A stretch of DNA of 43,679 nt, from positions 1 through 43,679 of the forward strand of contig CALYZQ010000009.1 of assembly GCA_945609985.1 (NCBI GenBank). Direction: 5' to 3'. The notes below the pieces were generated by a model that searched no databases, was not told the origin of the DNA, and saw only the letters and a program-made list of their open reading frames with translations. How positions within the stretch are numbered: the stretch's first letter is position 1; each line of letters opens with the position of its first letter. The position numbers and the translations under genes were made by a program. This DNA comes from an uncultured Lachnospiraceae bacterium. GTDB lineage: Bacteria > Bacillota > Clostridia > Lachnospirales > Lachnospiraceae. Below are positions 27,960-36,255 of this stretch, in pieces.

Positions 27960-27988
27960 ATTATAATAATGCCAAAAATAAAAAACAA
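27960..27988 (-). promoter_or_regulatory. Promoter of the lipoprotein/ABC operon
   Basis: On the minus strand TTGTTT (27988-27983), a 17-base spacer, and TATAAT (27965-27960). The -35 is weak and lies in the T-run of the preceding terminator, so an activator is probably needed. The candidate activator repeat is just upstream. Confidence 0.65.
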
Positions 27989-28015
27989 CCGCTCCGGAAG
28001 AAGTGGTTGTTTTTT
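27981..28015 (-). terminator. Terminator after the histidine kinase gene
   Basis: The minus strand reads AACAACC, a partly paired CT/AG step, and GGTTGTTTTTT around an eight-base loop. It separates the regulator operon from the lipoprotein operon. The A-rich left side would also let it work on the plus strand. Confidence 0.8.
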
Positions 28016-28028
28016 ATGCAGAAGTGGT
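27999..28028 (-). promoter_or_regulatory. Direct repeat, candidate LytTR response-regulator site
   Basis: ACCACTTCT occurs twice on the minus strand (28028-28020 and 28007-27999), separated by 12 bases, so the period is 21 bp, two helical turns. Paired 9-bp direct repeats of this spacing just upstream of a weak -35 are the usual target of LytTR activators such as AgrA, ComE and BlpR. One copy overlaps the terminator stem. Binding by the regulator at 29856-30560 is inference. Confidence 0.55.
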
Positions 28029-28029
28029 A

Positions 28030-29859
28030 CTATATGTCATTTATTAGGATTTCTACTCGGAATATGTTGTTGTCCGTACTAATCTGCATGTTACCCATAT
28101 ACTTTTTACAAAGTCTCTGAATGGATGCAAGTCCGATTCCGTGATACTTTTCATCCGTCTTTGTAGTAATAAATTTACCGTCCGCCTCCCTGCGCTCCCC
28201 CTGATAGGGATTCTCACAGGCAATGTAAAGCATGTCATTTTTGTTTTGAATGGACAGACGAATTGTTCTTTGCTCTTCCGGCAAATCCCGCAGTGCCTCC
28301 AATCCATTGTCCAAAAGATTGCCCAGGATACCGCACAAATCGAATTCCGGAATTTTGGTGTTTTTCAGAGAACATCCCACTGTGTATTCTATGGGAACTC
28401 TCTGTTCCTTTGCCTGTCCTGTCTTTTTAAACAGGAACATATCCACAACCTTGGAACCTGTCTTGACCGGCATCATACTATCCCGCAGACGCTCCGTCAG
28501 TTCTCTGATATATTTGTCCGTGCCCTCTCTGTCGCCGCATTCATTCAGGGCTTTGATTGCCATCAGATGATTATGGAAATCATGGAACAGCCTGCGGCTT
28601 TCCTGATAGCGCAGATCTATTTCACTGTAAAAATCCTGCATCATTTTATTCTGCGCATTTTTCTCCAACCCCTTTAAGCGGAATCTCACCACAACAAAGG
28701 AGCCAATCAAAAGTGATCCAAAAATCAATAAAAACACATTCATTCTATCCACTGCATTATTAGCAATGTTGAGATTCAGATACCTGTTAAAAAATCTATC
28801 AAAGGTAAGTGCCGAAAAAATATTGATTTCACGGAACAGCACCAAAATAGGATTCTCTCCGCTGTAACGGCTTGCCACAAATTCTGCCAGCACAAACAAA
28901 CCTGCCGCACTGCATAACAGCTTGTTTTTCTCTTTGGATATGCAACAAATAATAATGTAAAACAAAAGTATCCAGAAAAGAAGCTTCATCAACAGCCATA
29001 TAATGATAAATGCTCCGATAGTCACAAGATAATGGCAATACACAAAGCTATCCAAGGCCTGCAACGGAAGGGTCAGCTTAGGCAGCTTCAGAAAATAGGA
29101 TGCCAGACCCAGATTTACTACGTAGATACAAAAAACACCTGCTGCCAGCAGCATGCTACAGCCTACGATAATCCCTTTTCCCTTTGTGGTGGAACCAAAC
29201 TCATAATTTTTATAAAGGGAGTAAAATAAGATGCTGACACACACTACCATTACCAGCGCGATAATGTCCGACACATGGTCGTGCAACACCTCATTCAGAC
29301 CGTAATCCAATAAAAGCGGCGGTGCAATAATCTCCAATCCGTAATAGTCACGCTTACACTTGGCAATGTTATTTATCACCCATTTATCTCCTGTCAGCGC
29401 ACCGATACCCTCAGACAAAACATCCGTACCGGTCTCCAGATTTTCTATATACTCCGAGTAAGTCAGGGCATATATAATCCGCTCACGGATACTGCCGTAA
29501 TGCGATATGTCATCCTTGTTTATCTGAAATTTGGCAGTCAAATCCTCGTAGGCCTCAGCCTTTGCCTGTTCTTCTTCCGAAACCTTACGCTTGGTCTTTT
29601 TGGGCTCAAAGCTTAATACATTGATTACATGGTCTACATGCGCAAGGGCCTCTTCCAGATTCTCCGGAAGAGATTTAATCAATTGCTGCTGTCTCCTCAA
29701 ATCCGAAAGCTTAATGGAATGTGTAACACCCCACACATCCACGCTCTGCACATACTCCGCTTCACAGTTTGTGGTGTAAAACAGTGCACCGCTCAAAGGA
29801 AGTAACAGGAAAAACAATATGAAAATAACTGACAAAATCAGGCTTTTTCTTTTGTTCAT
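28030..29859 (-). CDS. GHKL sensor histidine kinase with ABC-2 permease-like membrane domain
   Basis: 609 residues. Membrane helix at 5-28, an outer domain of about 160 residues (30-190), then about six helices to 392, a linker, and a GHKL kinase. The phospho-acceptor is His426 (RRLFHDFHNHL), the N box is GNLLDN (513-518), and the G box GIGL is near 574; this is the AgrC/LytTR-partner type. The membrane part is unusual. It contains STTKGK (223-228), LAEF (324-327), INIFS (345-349) and YLNLN (360-364), in the same order and nearly the same spacing as STTRGR, VAEY, NLYTY and YYNLNLF of the permease at 18686. I read it as a sensor derived from an ABC-2 exporter unit. It overlaps the response regulator gene by four bases (ATGA). 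Confidence 0.85.
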   Translation of the reverse strand: MNKRKSLILSVIFILFFLLLPLSGALFYTTNCEAEYVQSVDVWGVTHSIKLSDLRRQQQLIKSLPENLEEALAHVDHVINVLSFEPKKTKRKVSEEEQAKAEAYEDLTAKFQINKDDISHYGSIRERIIYALTYSEYIENLETGTDVLSEGIGALTGDKWVINNIAKCKRDYYGLEIIAPPLLLDYGLNEVLHDHVSDIIALVMVVCVSILFYSLYKNYEFGSTTKGKGIIVGCSMLLAAGVFCIYVVNLGLASYFLKLPKLTLPLQALDSFVYCHYLVTIGAFIIIWLLMKLLFWILLFYIIICCISKEKNKLLCSAAGLFVLAEFVASRYSGENPILVLFREINIFSALTFDRFFNRYLNLNIANNAVDRMNVFLLIFGSLLIGSFVVVRFRLKGLEKNAQNKMMQDFYSEIDLRYQESRRLFHDFHNHLMAIKALNECGDREGTDKYIRELTERLRDSMMPVKTGSKVVDMFLFKKTGQAKEQRVPIEYTVGCSLKNTKIPEFDLCGILGNLLDNGLEALRDLPEEQRTIRLSIQNKNDMLYIACENPYQGERREADGKFITTKTDEKYHGIGLASIQRLCKKYMGNMQISTDNNIFRVEILINDI

Positions 29860-30560
29860 AGCTTAGAAAGTCTGCTCATAATGGCAGACATAACATCCTT
29901 TCTGTTTCTGCGGCTTACAGGCAAAGACCTGTCGTCATCCAAAATCACTGTATCCTTCTCCACTCTGCGGATGTGGTCCACATTGACAAACAATGCATGA
30001 TATGCCTCCACAAAGAGCCACTTTGGCAGCTTGTCCGCAAAATGCTGTATGGATTCTGCATCCGTGTATTCAGCGCTTCCCGTAACAATTTTGGTATTGC
30101 GGTTATCGGCTTCCACCCAGTAAATATTTTTTATGGGAATAACCTGCATCCCGCCCTTATCTTTTATTGTTACATTGTTACTGTCATAGCACTCCGTCAG
30201 AAAACGCTCCAATACTCTCGGAAGCTTCTCCATAAAATTTCTCTTGTAGATAAAGGAAAAAGCATTCACATCATAGCCGTCAAGCGCCCGGTTTTCCATG
30301 CTGGTGATAAAGACCACCGGCAGGTTGGGGTACTTGCTTCTGACCGTATGTATTACATCCACGCCGTCCATATCTCCCAGCTGGATATCCATAAAAAGAA
30401 GGTCCGGCTGAAGGTTACCGTCCATAACCTCCAGCAAATCCTTACCGCAGGAGTAAAAATTGATTTTGCACTCCCGCTCCTTTTCTTCCATAAAAGTTTT
30501 TACCGCTGCTCCCAGCGTACCTGCGAAAGCACTTTCGTCCTCGCATATTCCGATTAACAT
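29856..30560 (-). CDS. LytTR-family response regulator
   Basis: 234 residues. Receiver domain with Asp58 (LLFMDIQ) as phosphate acceptor, acidic pair in ICEDE, Thr/Ser in FITSMEN, and a C-terminal LytTR DNA-binding domain (130-234; IYWVEADNRNT, FVEAYHALFVNVDHIRRVE, LPVSRRNRKDV). The ATG at 30560 has GGAGAAG upstream; a longer frame to 30641 lacks an SD and overlaps the previous gene. It is paired with the GHKL kinase. The direct repeat at 27999-28028 is its most likely target. Confidence 0.93.
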   Translation of the reverse strand: MLIGICEDESAFAGTLGAAVKTFMEEKERECKINFYSCGKDLLEVMDGNLQPDLLFMDIQLGDMDGVDVIHTVRSKYPNLPVVFITSMENRALDGYDVNAFSFIYKRNFMEKLPRVLERFLTECYDSNNVTIKDKGGMQVIPIKNIYWVEADNRNTKIVTGSAEYTDAESIQHFADKLPKWLFVEAYHALFVNVDHIRRVEKDTVILDDDRSLPVSRRNRKDVMSAIMSRLSKL

Positions 30561-30573
30561 AGTATCTTCTCCG

Positions 30574-31074
30574 TTATTCTCCGATGTAGGTAGGTGCATT
30601 CTTGGGGCTCTTACCCTTGATGACATTATGATAGTAAGCATAGGTCATCGGTGTATCTGCTTTCAAAACATCAGCATCCGTCACCTTGCCCAGGAATACT
30701 GTATGTGTGGAGGTCTCCATCTTATCAATCACCTCACACACCACATAAGCACAGGCATCCGCTATCACAGGCAAATAACCCTTTAATACCTGCTCCACAC
30801 CATCAAACTTATTACAGTCCCTGCCGCTTCTGAAACCGAAGCCGCCGATGATGGAAGGGTCCGTTTTCTCTCCCAGAATAGAGATGGCAAACTTGCCATT
30901 CTCCTGAATACACTGATTGGTGTAGTTGTCATGATTGATACTTACGGCAATGGTAGCAGGCTCGGAAGTAATCTGCATGGCACTGTTTGCCGTACAGCCT
31001 GTAGGTCTGCCATTATCCCAGGTGCTCACCACATATACACCGTAGGAAAGTTGATGAAATGCACTTTTATTCAT
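30574..31074 (-). CDS. Flavin reductase-like FMN-binding protein
   Basis: 166 residues, a split-barrel FMN-binding fold of the flavin reductase family (YGVYVVSTWDNGRPTGCTANS, then FAISILGEKTD and GRDCNKFDG). It resembles the flavoprotein part of high-molecular-weight rubredoxins but has no rubredoxin tail. Proteins of this type pass electrons to flavin, rubredoxin or oxygen in anaerobes. It lies 13 bases before the response regulator and two bases after the YczE-like gene, in one transcript, which may tie the two-component system to redox conditions. That link is speculation. Confidence 0.85.
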   Translation of the reverse strand: MNKSAFHQLSYGVYVVSTWDNGRPTGCTANSAMQITSEPATIAVSINHDNYTNQCIQENGKFAISILGEKTDPSIIGGFGFRSGRDCNKFDGVEQVLKGYLPVIADACAYVVCEVIDKMETSTHTVFLGKVTDADVLKADTPMTYAYYHNVIKGKSPKNAPTYIGE

Positions 31075-31076
31075 AG

Positions 31077-31712
31077 TTATTCCTCCTTTTTTACCAGCTT
31101 ACTGCTGAAATGCTTATCAAAGAAATGGATAAAAGGTCCCAGACCAAAGGCTGAAACCAGAGTACCCAGACCCACAAGGCCTCCTGTCAAAAAACTGACT
31201 AGCGCCGCGATACCATCATCAAAAATTCTGTGCCAGAAATAGGGTATCTTCGGCAGATATTTCTGCGTAATCAGAGAAAGGCTGTCATAGGGTGCCACAC
31301 CCACATCCGAGGTCTGATATAAGGATAACCCAAAACTGCAGATAATAACCCCCACAAATACCACAATCACCTGCAACCACAATACCTGCGGTGCTCCTAA
31401 AAGTGCAAACAGCACATTATAGAAAAAGGTGACAATATAACCCAAAAGGCAGGCATTTACAAGGGTTCCGATTCCAATCAGCTCTCTTCCGAAAAACCAT
31501 TGGATTACAAACACACACAGATTAAACAGCACCTGAAAATGTGCATACTCCAGTCCCACACACTCTGACAGGGACAGATTCATGGCTGTAAAAGGGTCAT
31601 TTCCAAGACCGGACAGCTTAAAAATTCCTATGCCCAGACCTATGAATATATTACCTATTACGGTCATCAATACCCTTTTTGCGCCCACTTTCCTGAAATA
31701 ATTCTTTAGCAT
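31077..31712 (-). CDS. YczE/YitT-like integral membrane protein
   Basis: 211 residues with about five membrane segments. The N-terminal GNIFIGLGIGIFKLSGLGNDPF pattern (seen as GIGIFKLSGLGNDPF) and the later TSDVGVAPYDSL repeat the internal duplication typical of the YczE/YitT/YyaS group, whose transport or sensory function is unknown. The ATG at 31712 has GGTGGAG at good distance; a GTG at 31727 lies in the SD region itself. It follows the MutS-like gene by one base. Confidence 0.8.
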   Translation of the reverse strand: MLKNYFRKVGAKRVLMTVIGNIFIGLGIGIFKLSGLGNDPFTAMNLSLSECVGLEYAHFQVLFNLCVFVIQWFFGRELIGIGTLVNACLLGYIVTFFYNVLFALLGAPQVLWLQVIVVFVGVIICSFGLSLYQTSDVGVAPYDSLSLITQKYLPKIPYFWHRIFDDGIAALVSFLTGGLVGLGTLVSAFGLGPFIHFFDKHFSSKLVKKEE

Positions 31713-31713
31713 T

Positions 31714-33336
31714 TTAATTATCTCCACCGATTACTTTATCGTACAAATCCAGTCCGAAGCTGGTAAGCTCCGGCTCTCCTTCAATCATTTTGTAGGTTCT
31801 GGTACCGTCTTCCATTCTCTCCGCACACAAAAATGCCGCATCAGCTCTCTGCTCCCCGTATACTCTCTTGGCAAAGGACAGAAGATGGGTTACCGTAAAC
31901 ACCTTTACTCCCACTTCTCCCAGAGCCTTAATAATGTCATAGGAGATGACAGAGCCCTCTTCCTCCGTGGTCGTAGCAAAGGATTCATTTAACAGCACCA
32001 AAGAATCCTTACCCAGATTGTTTACAATCCTATTAATTCTGCCAAGCTCCTCATCCAGTCGTCCGCTGTTCATGGCAGTATCCTCTCGTCTTACAAAATG
32101 AGTAAAGAAATTAGGGAAAAGACTGCTCTCATAGTGCTTTGCTGCAACGAACAAACCACTCTGCATCATAATCTGTGCAACACCGATACTTCTTAGGAAG
32201 GTGGATTTACCGCCCTGATTTGCACCGGTAACAATTAAAAGCATTTTATCCGCTATGTCACCGTCATTACCCACCGGTGCCTTTCTGTTGCAAAGACCCA
32301 TGGAAAGCTCCATCAGATTTTCGAATCTCATGCGCTCCTTTGTGCAGACTGTGGGATAACAGGTATTCACCTTAATCTGCTGGCATCTGATATACAGGTT
32401 ACTACAGCCTGCATAAAAGGCACTCTGTACCAATAATGCCTCAAAGAAGTCACGGCAATTTCTGGAAAATCCCTGGAGATAGCTGAAAATATAAATTGCA
32501 ATTTCATTTTCCAGCTCTGACAATTCCCGTGCGGAGTCTTCATCCTTCGCAATAATCATCGGTTCAGAAGAAAAGGTTACGGACAGCTTTTCAAAAACGT
32601 TCAGTGTAGACTTTCTCTTTTGCATCAGCTTTTCCTGGGTACTTACGGAATCCAGCTTTAAATCAGAGAACTTAAAACCTGTCCCAACAGCACCTTCCAG
32701 TACAATATTGGATCTCGGAATTCTCTTTAAGAACCGGATATCCTCCTCTGACTCCTCATCATCACAAAAGAAACGCAGGTCATCCAATACTTTCCGTATC
32801 TTCTTCTCCCATTCGTCAGAGTATTCCGTTTCCAACCGCTCGCAAAAACTTCTAAGCCCTCTTGAATTAAAATCCGGCTTATACCTTCTGCTTAACAGCT
32901 TTATCTCTGTAAGTGATTTCAAAAAGATATGTAACAGCTTAATCTCGGAAATCAGCTGTCTTTGGTTATCCATAAAATTTCCCTTTTCACGCTCATCTTT
33001 GCCGTGCTTTTTCCAAGCTGCAATCAATCTCCTCGCAGCGGCATACAGCTTCTCCGTATAATCAGGATTTGACAGAAAATCCTTGAGCACAGCCTGTCTG
33101 TATTTTAATTCTTCCTCCGTACGCAGAGGTGTCATCATCACCTTGCGCATAGCCTTGTGAATTTCATTGTCAATATCAATGGTCTGCCTCACAGCTCTGT
33201 TTCGTGCCTGCTGATTGATTGCAGCGTTTTCAAACAAATGGTTCAATCCTAAATCGTTTACAATGCTCTCTGTATCATGATAAGGCTTGCCCCCGCCGAG
33301 TTCACTGTTTTCATATAATAAATTAACGCTTAACAT
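31714..33336 (-). CDS. MutS-like ATPase, copy B
   Basis: 540 residues. The C-terminal part is a MutS domain V ATPase: Walker A GANQGGKST (371-379), a Walker B region SLVLLNESFATT in which Asn-Glu replaces the usual Asp-Glu, and a His in TVTHLLSFA. The N-terminal 350 residues are helical like the MutS core and clamp but lack the mismatch-recognition domain with its Phe-x-Glu motif. So it is not a canonical mismatch-repair MutS. Its start overlaps the stop of copy A by seven bases (ATGTTAA). A heterodimer of the two copies is likely. Confidence 0.8.
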   Translation of the reverse strand: MLSVNLLYENSELGGGKPYHDTESIVNDLGLNHLFENAAINQQARNRAVRQTIDIDNEIHKAMRKVMMTPLRTEEELKYRQAVLKDFLSNPDYTEKLYAAARRLIAAWKKHGKDEREKGNFMDNQRQLISEIKLLHIFLKSLTEIKLLSRRYKPDFNSRGLRSFCERLETEYSDEWEKKIRKVLDDLRFFCDDEESEEDIRFLKRIPRSNIVLEGAVGTGFKFSDLKLDSVSTQEKLMQKRKSTLNVFEKLSVTFSSEPMIIAKDEDSARELSELENEIAIYIFSYLQGFSRNCRDFFEALLVQSAFYAGCSNLYIRCQQIKVNTCYPTVCTKERMRFENLMELSMGLCNRKAPVGNDGDIADKMLLIVTGANQGGKSTFLRSIGVAQIMMQSGLFVAAKHYESSLFPNFFTHFVRREDTAMNSGRLDEELGRINRIVNNLGKDSLVLLNESFATTTEEEGSVISYDIIKALGEVGVKVFTVTHLLSFAKRVYGEQRADAAFLCAERMEDGTRTYKMIEGEPELTSFGLDLYDKVIGGDN

Positions 33337-34898
33337 GATGCATTACCCCCTTCCATCCAAGCCGGATTCTTAAGTCTCTCATGCAGGTCATCGTAAGACA
33401 ACTGATATTTGTTTACAATGTCCTCCGCATAACCGTCCAGCTCTGCCGCATTGCGAATGACACGGTAGGTACGTCTGTGGGCTGCCGTTCCATCAAGCAT
33501 GGCTGCCAGTCTCACTACTCCTTCGCAGGCATTCCCAAGCTCTCTTAGATGAGTAACATATACTCCCTTACATTCACTCCCCGTAAAATGCTCCAGCACT
33601 CTGGCACCCATAATACAACCATCGTAATGAGCAGCCGTAGTAAACAGCTCATTGATGATTACAAAAGCATTCCTGCAATTCTGCTTCATAATGGGTGACA
33701 GACGGTTTAACTCCTCCATCAGCTTGCCCTGACCGCTCTCCATACTCTCCTCCACAGAGAAATGGGTGAGCAAATCCGTAAAATAATGAACATTCGCAGT
33801 AACTGCATTTACATCCAGACCCATTTTTGTAAAATACACCAGCTGACCCACACTTCTGGCAAAGGTGGTTTTACCGCCCTGATTGGGACCGTTTACCACA
33901 AAAAACTGCTCTCCCTCTGCGTAAGTAAAATCATTGCTTACTACCTCTTTGTCCTGCAGGTAGTTTACACAGGCAAGAGCAAGGTCATAAACACCGCATG
34001 CCTCCATGGGCTTTTCCTCTTCGCAGGTAGGACTTGCAAATACAAAGCCCTGTCTTATGCACTTCGCTTGAAAACGATAATATGACAAATAGAACTGCAC
34101 CTCTTCCTCCAAGCGAAGCAGCTCTTCCTTTTTATAATTTGTATAGCCTGCCGCAAAGGAAACAATCTCCTTTAAGAGCATTGGATATTTTCCAAAGTAT
34201 GCCATCAGAAGAGCTTTTTCCATGTTTCCTAAAATCTGACTTCCTAAATATGGCGAATGCATGTGATCATTTTTAGCAACATTGTACTGACCAAAATTAT
34301 CTTTCAGGAAGTCTTCGTATTTTTTCTGTGTGACACCCTCTTTTATCACAAGACGATTGCCCTGGATGATGAGTGTATAGCGGAATGATTTTATTTTATC
34401 CCAGATAGTATATACACCCTCCTGCATTTTTGCGTAAGCTTCCTCTTTCTGTAGGGCGTCCAAATACTCATACAGATTTCTAAGACCTTCCGAACAAATT
34501 GTATTCTGCGACAGCGCATTACCTAATACCTCATAAAGTTCTCTGACTGCCATGCAATAATAATAGATTGCTTCAGTCCGCCACATACAGCCCTGTATCT
34601 CATTGTCTTTTGCCACATGCATCCGCTCCATGTGATTGGAATGACGCATGTTCTCAGAAAACTTTTGCTGACTTTCAAAAATCTCCGGCTGCTTGATGTC
34701 CCGATAAATCTCTCTGCGGTAGTTCATACTTTCCCTGTCAGGAAATTGATAGTACATCGGTGCTATGTTGTAGTCCATTGACTCCTCCTGAATCAGCTTC
34801 AGAATCTGGTCAATGTTTAAATCCAGGAAATAGGCAGGTGCCCTGTCAGGCCACTTATCCTGCACCTTTTCCGGTTCCAAAATACTGATAAAATTCAT
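33330..34898 (-). CDS. MutS-like ATPase, copy A
   Basis: 522 residues from the ATG at 34898 (GGGAGGG upstream; a longer frame to 34931 has no SD). Walker A GPNQGGKTT (337-345), Walker B AFVIINELFTT, and THLRELG. Like copy B it has Asn-Glu in the Walker B site and lacks a mismatch-recognition domain. The helical N-terminal part differs from copy B. It heads a six-gene operon that ends with the two-component system. Related paired MutS-domain proteins of unknown function exist in Lachnospiraceae; their role could be in DNA or RNA remodelling. Confidence 0.8.
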   Translation of the reverse strand: MNFISILEPEKVQDKWPDRAPAYFLDLNIDQILKLIQEESMDYNIAPMYYQFPDRESMNYRREIYRDIKQPEIFESQQKFSENMRHSNHMERMHVAKDNEIQGCMWRTEAIYYYCMAVRELYEVLGNALSQNTICSEGLRNLYEYLDALQKEEAYAKMQEGVYTIWDKIKSFRYTLIIQGNRLVIKEGVTQKKYEDFLKDNFGQYNVAKNDHMHSPYLGSQILGNMEKALLMAYFGKYPMLLKEIVSFAAGYTNYKKEELLRLEEEVQFYLSYYRFQAKCIRQGFVFASPTCEEEKPMEACGVYDLALACVNYLQDKEVVSNDFTYAEGEQFFVVNGPNQGGKTTFARSVGQLVYFTKMGLDVNAVTANVHYFTDLLTHFSVEESMESGQGKLMEELNRLSPIMKQNCRNAFVIINELFTTAAHYDGCIMGARVLEHFTGSECKGVYVTHLRELGNACEGVVRLAAMLDGTAAHRRTYRVIRNAAELDGYAEDIVNKYQLSYDDLHERLKNPAWMEGGNASC

Positions 34899-34931
34899 GG
34901 TGTAACCCTCCCTTTTTGCCCTCTGCACCAT

Positions 34932-34940
34932 ATTTTAGCA
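34932..34940 (-). promoter_or_regulatory. Extended -10 promoter of the MutS/two-component operon
   Basis: TGCTAAAAT on the minus strand (34940-34932), an extended -10 element, 34 bases before the start codon. No good -35 is seen. Confidence 0.5.
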
Positions 34941-35053
34941 TAATCTACAATGGATTGCTATGTAAATAATGCTTTGTTTTCGCACAGGGTTGCCCTCACC
35001 TTTCTGCAATGTCTTTTTTCTGCGGCAAACATTCCTTCGATGACAAAATTTCC

Positions 35054-35082
35054 TTGACAAAGCCCCCCGGAAACGCTACACT
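35054..35082 (+). promoter_or_regulatory. Sigma-A promoter of the SRP RNA
   Basis: TTGACA (35054-35059), a 17-base spacer, and TACACT (35077-35082). The expected start is at 35089, exactly where the terminal stem of the RNA begins. Confidence 0.85.
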
Positions 35083-35088
35083 ATAAAA

Positions 35089-35254
35089 GCCGTACATTGT
35101 CCGGAAGCATGGCTACAATGTTGAAATTCGGTCTTACGCAATGGGAATCTGCGAACCGTGTCAGGTTGGGAACAAAGCAGCACTAAGCAGAACCTCTCAT
35201 GTGCCGTAAGGGTGCCGGGTGGAGTTGTAGTCCTGCCCGGCATGTACGGTCTTT
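35089..35254 (+). ncRNA. ffs: Signal recognition particle RNA, small type
   Basis: The Ffh-binding domain is unmistakable: ACGCAATGGGAATC, GTGTCAGG, a GGAA tetraloop, AGCAGCACTAAG and CTCTCATGTGCCG. The ends pair (GCCGTACAT with ATGTACGGT). At about 165 bases it lacks the Alu domain of the 270-base Bacillus form. No terminator follows; the PflX-like gene begins about 30 bases on, so the RNA is probably released by processing from a longer transcript. Confidence 0.93.
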
Positions 35255-35283
35255 GTATATACGGATTGATGATAGGAATGAAA

Positions 35284-36255
35284 ATGGAACAAACACCAAA
35301 AACCCAAAACCAAACTTTATACAATGCACCCAAGCTCTATTCTGACAAGTGGCTGACGCAGCTTATGTCCGACTGTACTCTTTGTCCCCATAACTGTCAC
35401 GCAGACCGCACGCTTGGAAACAGCGGCTACTGCGGCAGCTCTGACCGCCTTTTCGCAGCAAGAGCTGCGCTGCACTTCTGGGAAGAGCCCTGCATCAGCG
35501 GAACCAATGGCTCCGGCACTGTTTTTTTCTCCGGCTGTAATCTGCGTTGCATTTTCTGCCAGAATCACAATATTGCCCTGGGCGTAACCGGCAAAGAAAT
35601 TTTCCTGACACATCTGTCAGAAATTTTCCTTGAGTTACAGGAAAAGGGAGCCCACAATATCAATCTGGTCACTCCCTCTCACTATATTCCACAAATATGT
35701 ATTGCACTCGATAAGGCCAAGCTACAGGGCCTGTCCATTCCCGTTGTATACAATACGGGTAGCTATGAAAAGCCGGAATCCCTTCGCTATTTGGAAGGGC
35801 TGGTAGATATTTACCTGCCGGACTTAAAATATATTTCAAGCCAGTTAAGTCAGGCTTATTCTCACGCGCCTGACTATTTCACTGTAGCCTCCAAGGCCAT
35901 TGAAGAAATGTACCGTCAGGTAGGCAAGCCTGTCTTTGACAACCGGACCGGACTGATGCAGAAGGGTATTATTGTAAGACACCTGCTGCTTCCCGGCCAG
36001 ACCAGAGATTCCAAGAAAATTTTACGATATCTGTATGAGACTTACAAAAATGACATTTATGTCAGTATCATGAATCAGTATACTCCCATGCCGCATATGG
36101 CAGAGGATGAACGCTTAAACCGTCCCGTGTCTAACGAGGAATATGAACGGATTTTACATTTTGCCGAAATGCTCGGGATTGAGAATGGTTTTATCCAGGA
36201 GGGTGAGACCGCCAAAGAAAGTTTTATTCCTCCCTTTGATTATGAAGGATTATAG
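35284..36255 (+). CDS. PflX-like radical SAM protein
   Basis: 323 residues. The N-terminal Cys-rich motif DCTLCPHNC with GYCG and the radical SAM motif SGCNLRCIFCQN place it in the PflX group (COG1313), homologs of pyruvate formate-lyase activase with unknown substrate. The ATG at 35284 has AGGA six bases upstream. A longer frame back to 35158 would translate the SRP RNA and is not real. The 3' end overlaps the convergent gene by six bases. Confidence 0.88.
   Translation: MEQTPKTQNQTLYNAPKLYSDKWLTQLMSDCTLCPHNCHADRTLGNSGYCGSSDRLFAARAALHFWEEPCISGTNGSGTVFFSGCNLRCIFCQNHNIALGVTGKEIFLTHLSEIFLELQEKGAHNINLVTPSHYIPQICIALDKAKLQGLSIPVVYNTGSYEKPESLRYLEGLVDIYLPDLKYISSQLSQAYSHAPDYFTVASKAIEEMYRQVGKPVFDNRTGLMQKGIIVRHLLLPGQTRDSKKILRYLYETYKNDIYVSIMNQYTPMPHMAEDERLNRPVSNEEYERILHFAEMLGIENGFIQEGETAKESFIPPFDYEGL

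Noticed and set aside
18686-30560. Bacteriocin or lantibiotic locus
   Set aside because: The kinase/regulator/ABC layout is similar, but I found no small precursor peptide, no maturation enzyme, and no peptidase domain on the ABC protein.
30561-30641. Upstream extension of the response regulator
   Set aside because: It overlaps the 3' end of the flavin reductase gene, has no SD, and the receiver fold begins at MLIGICEDE.
35158-35283. Upstream in-frame extension of the PflX-like gene
   Set aside because: It would be translated from the SRP RNA. The ATG at 35284 has an SD at proper distance and gives the normal family start.
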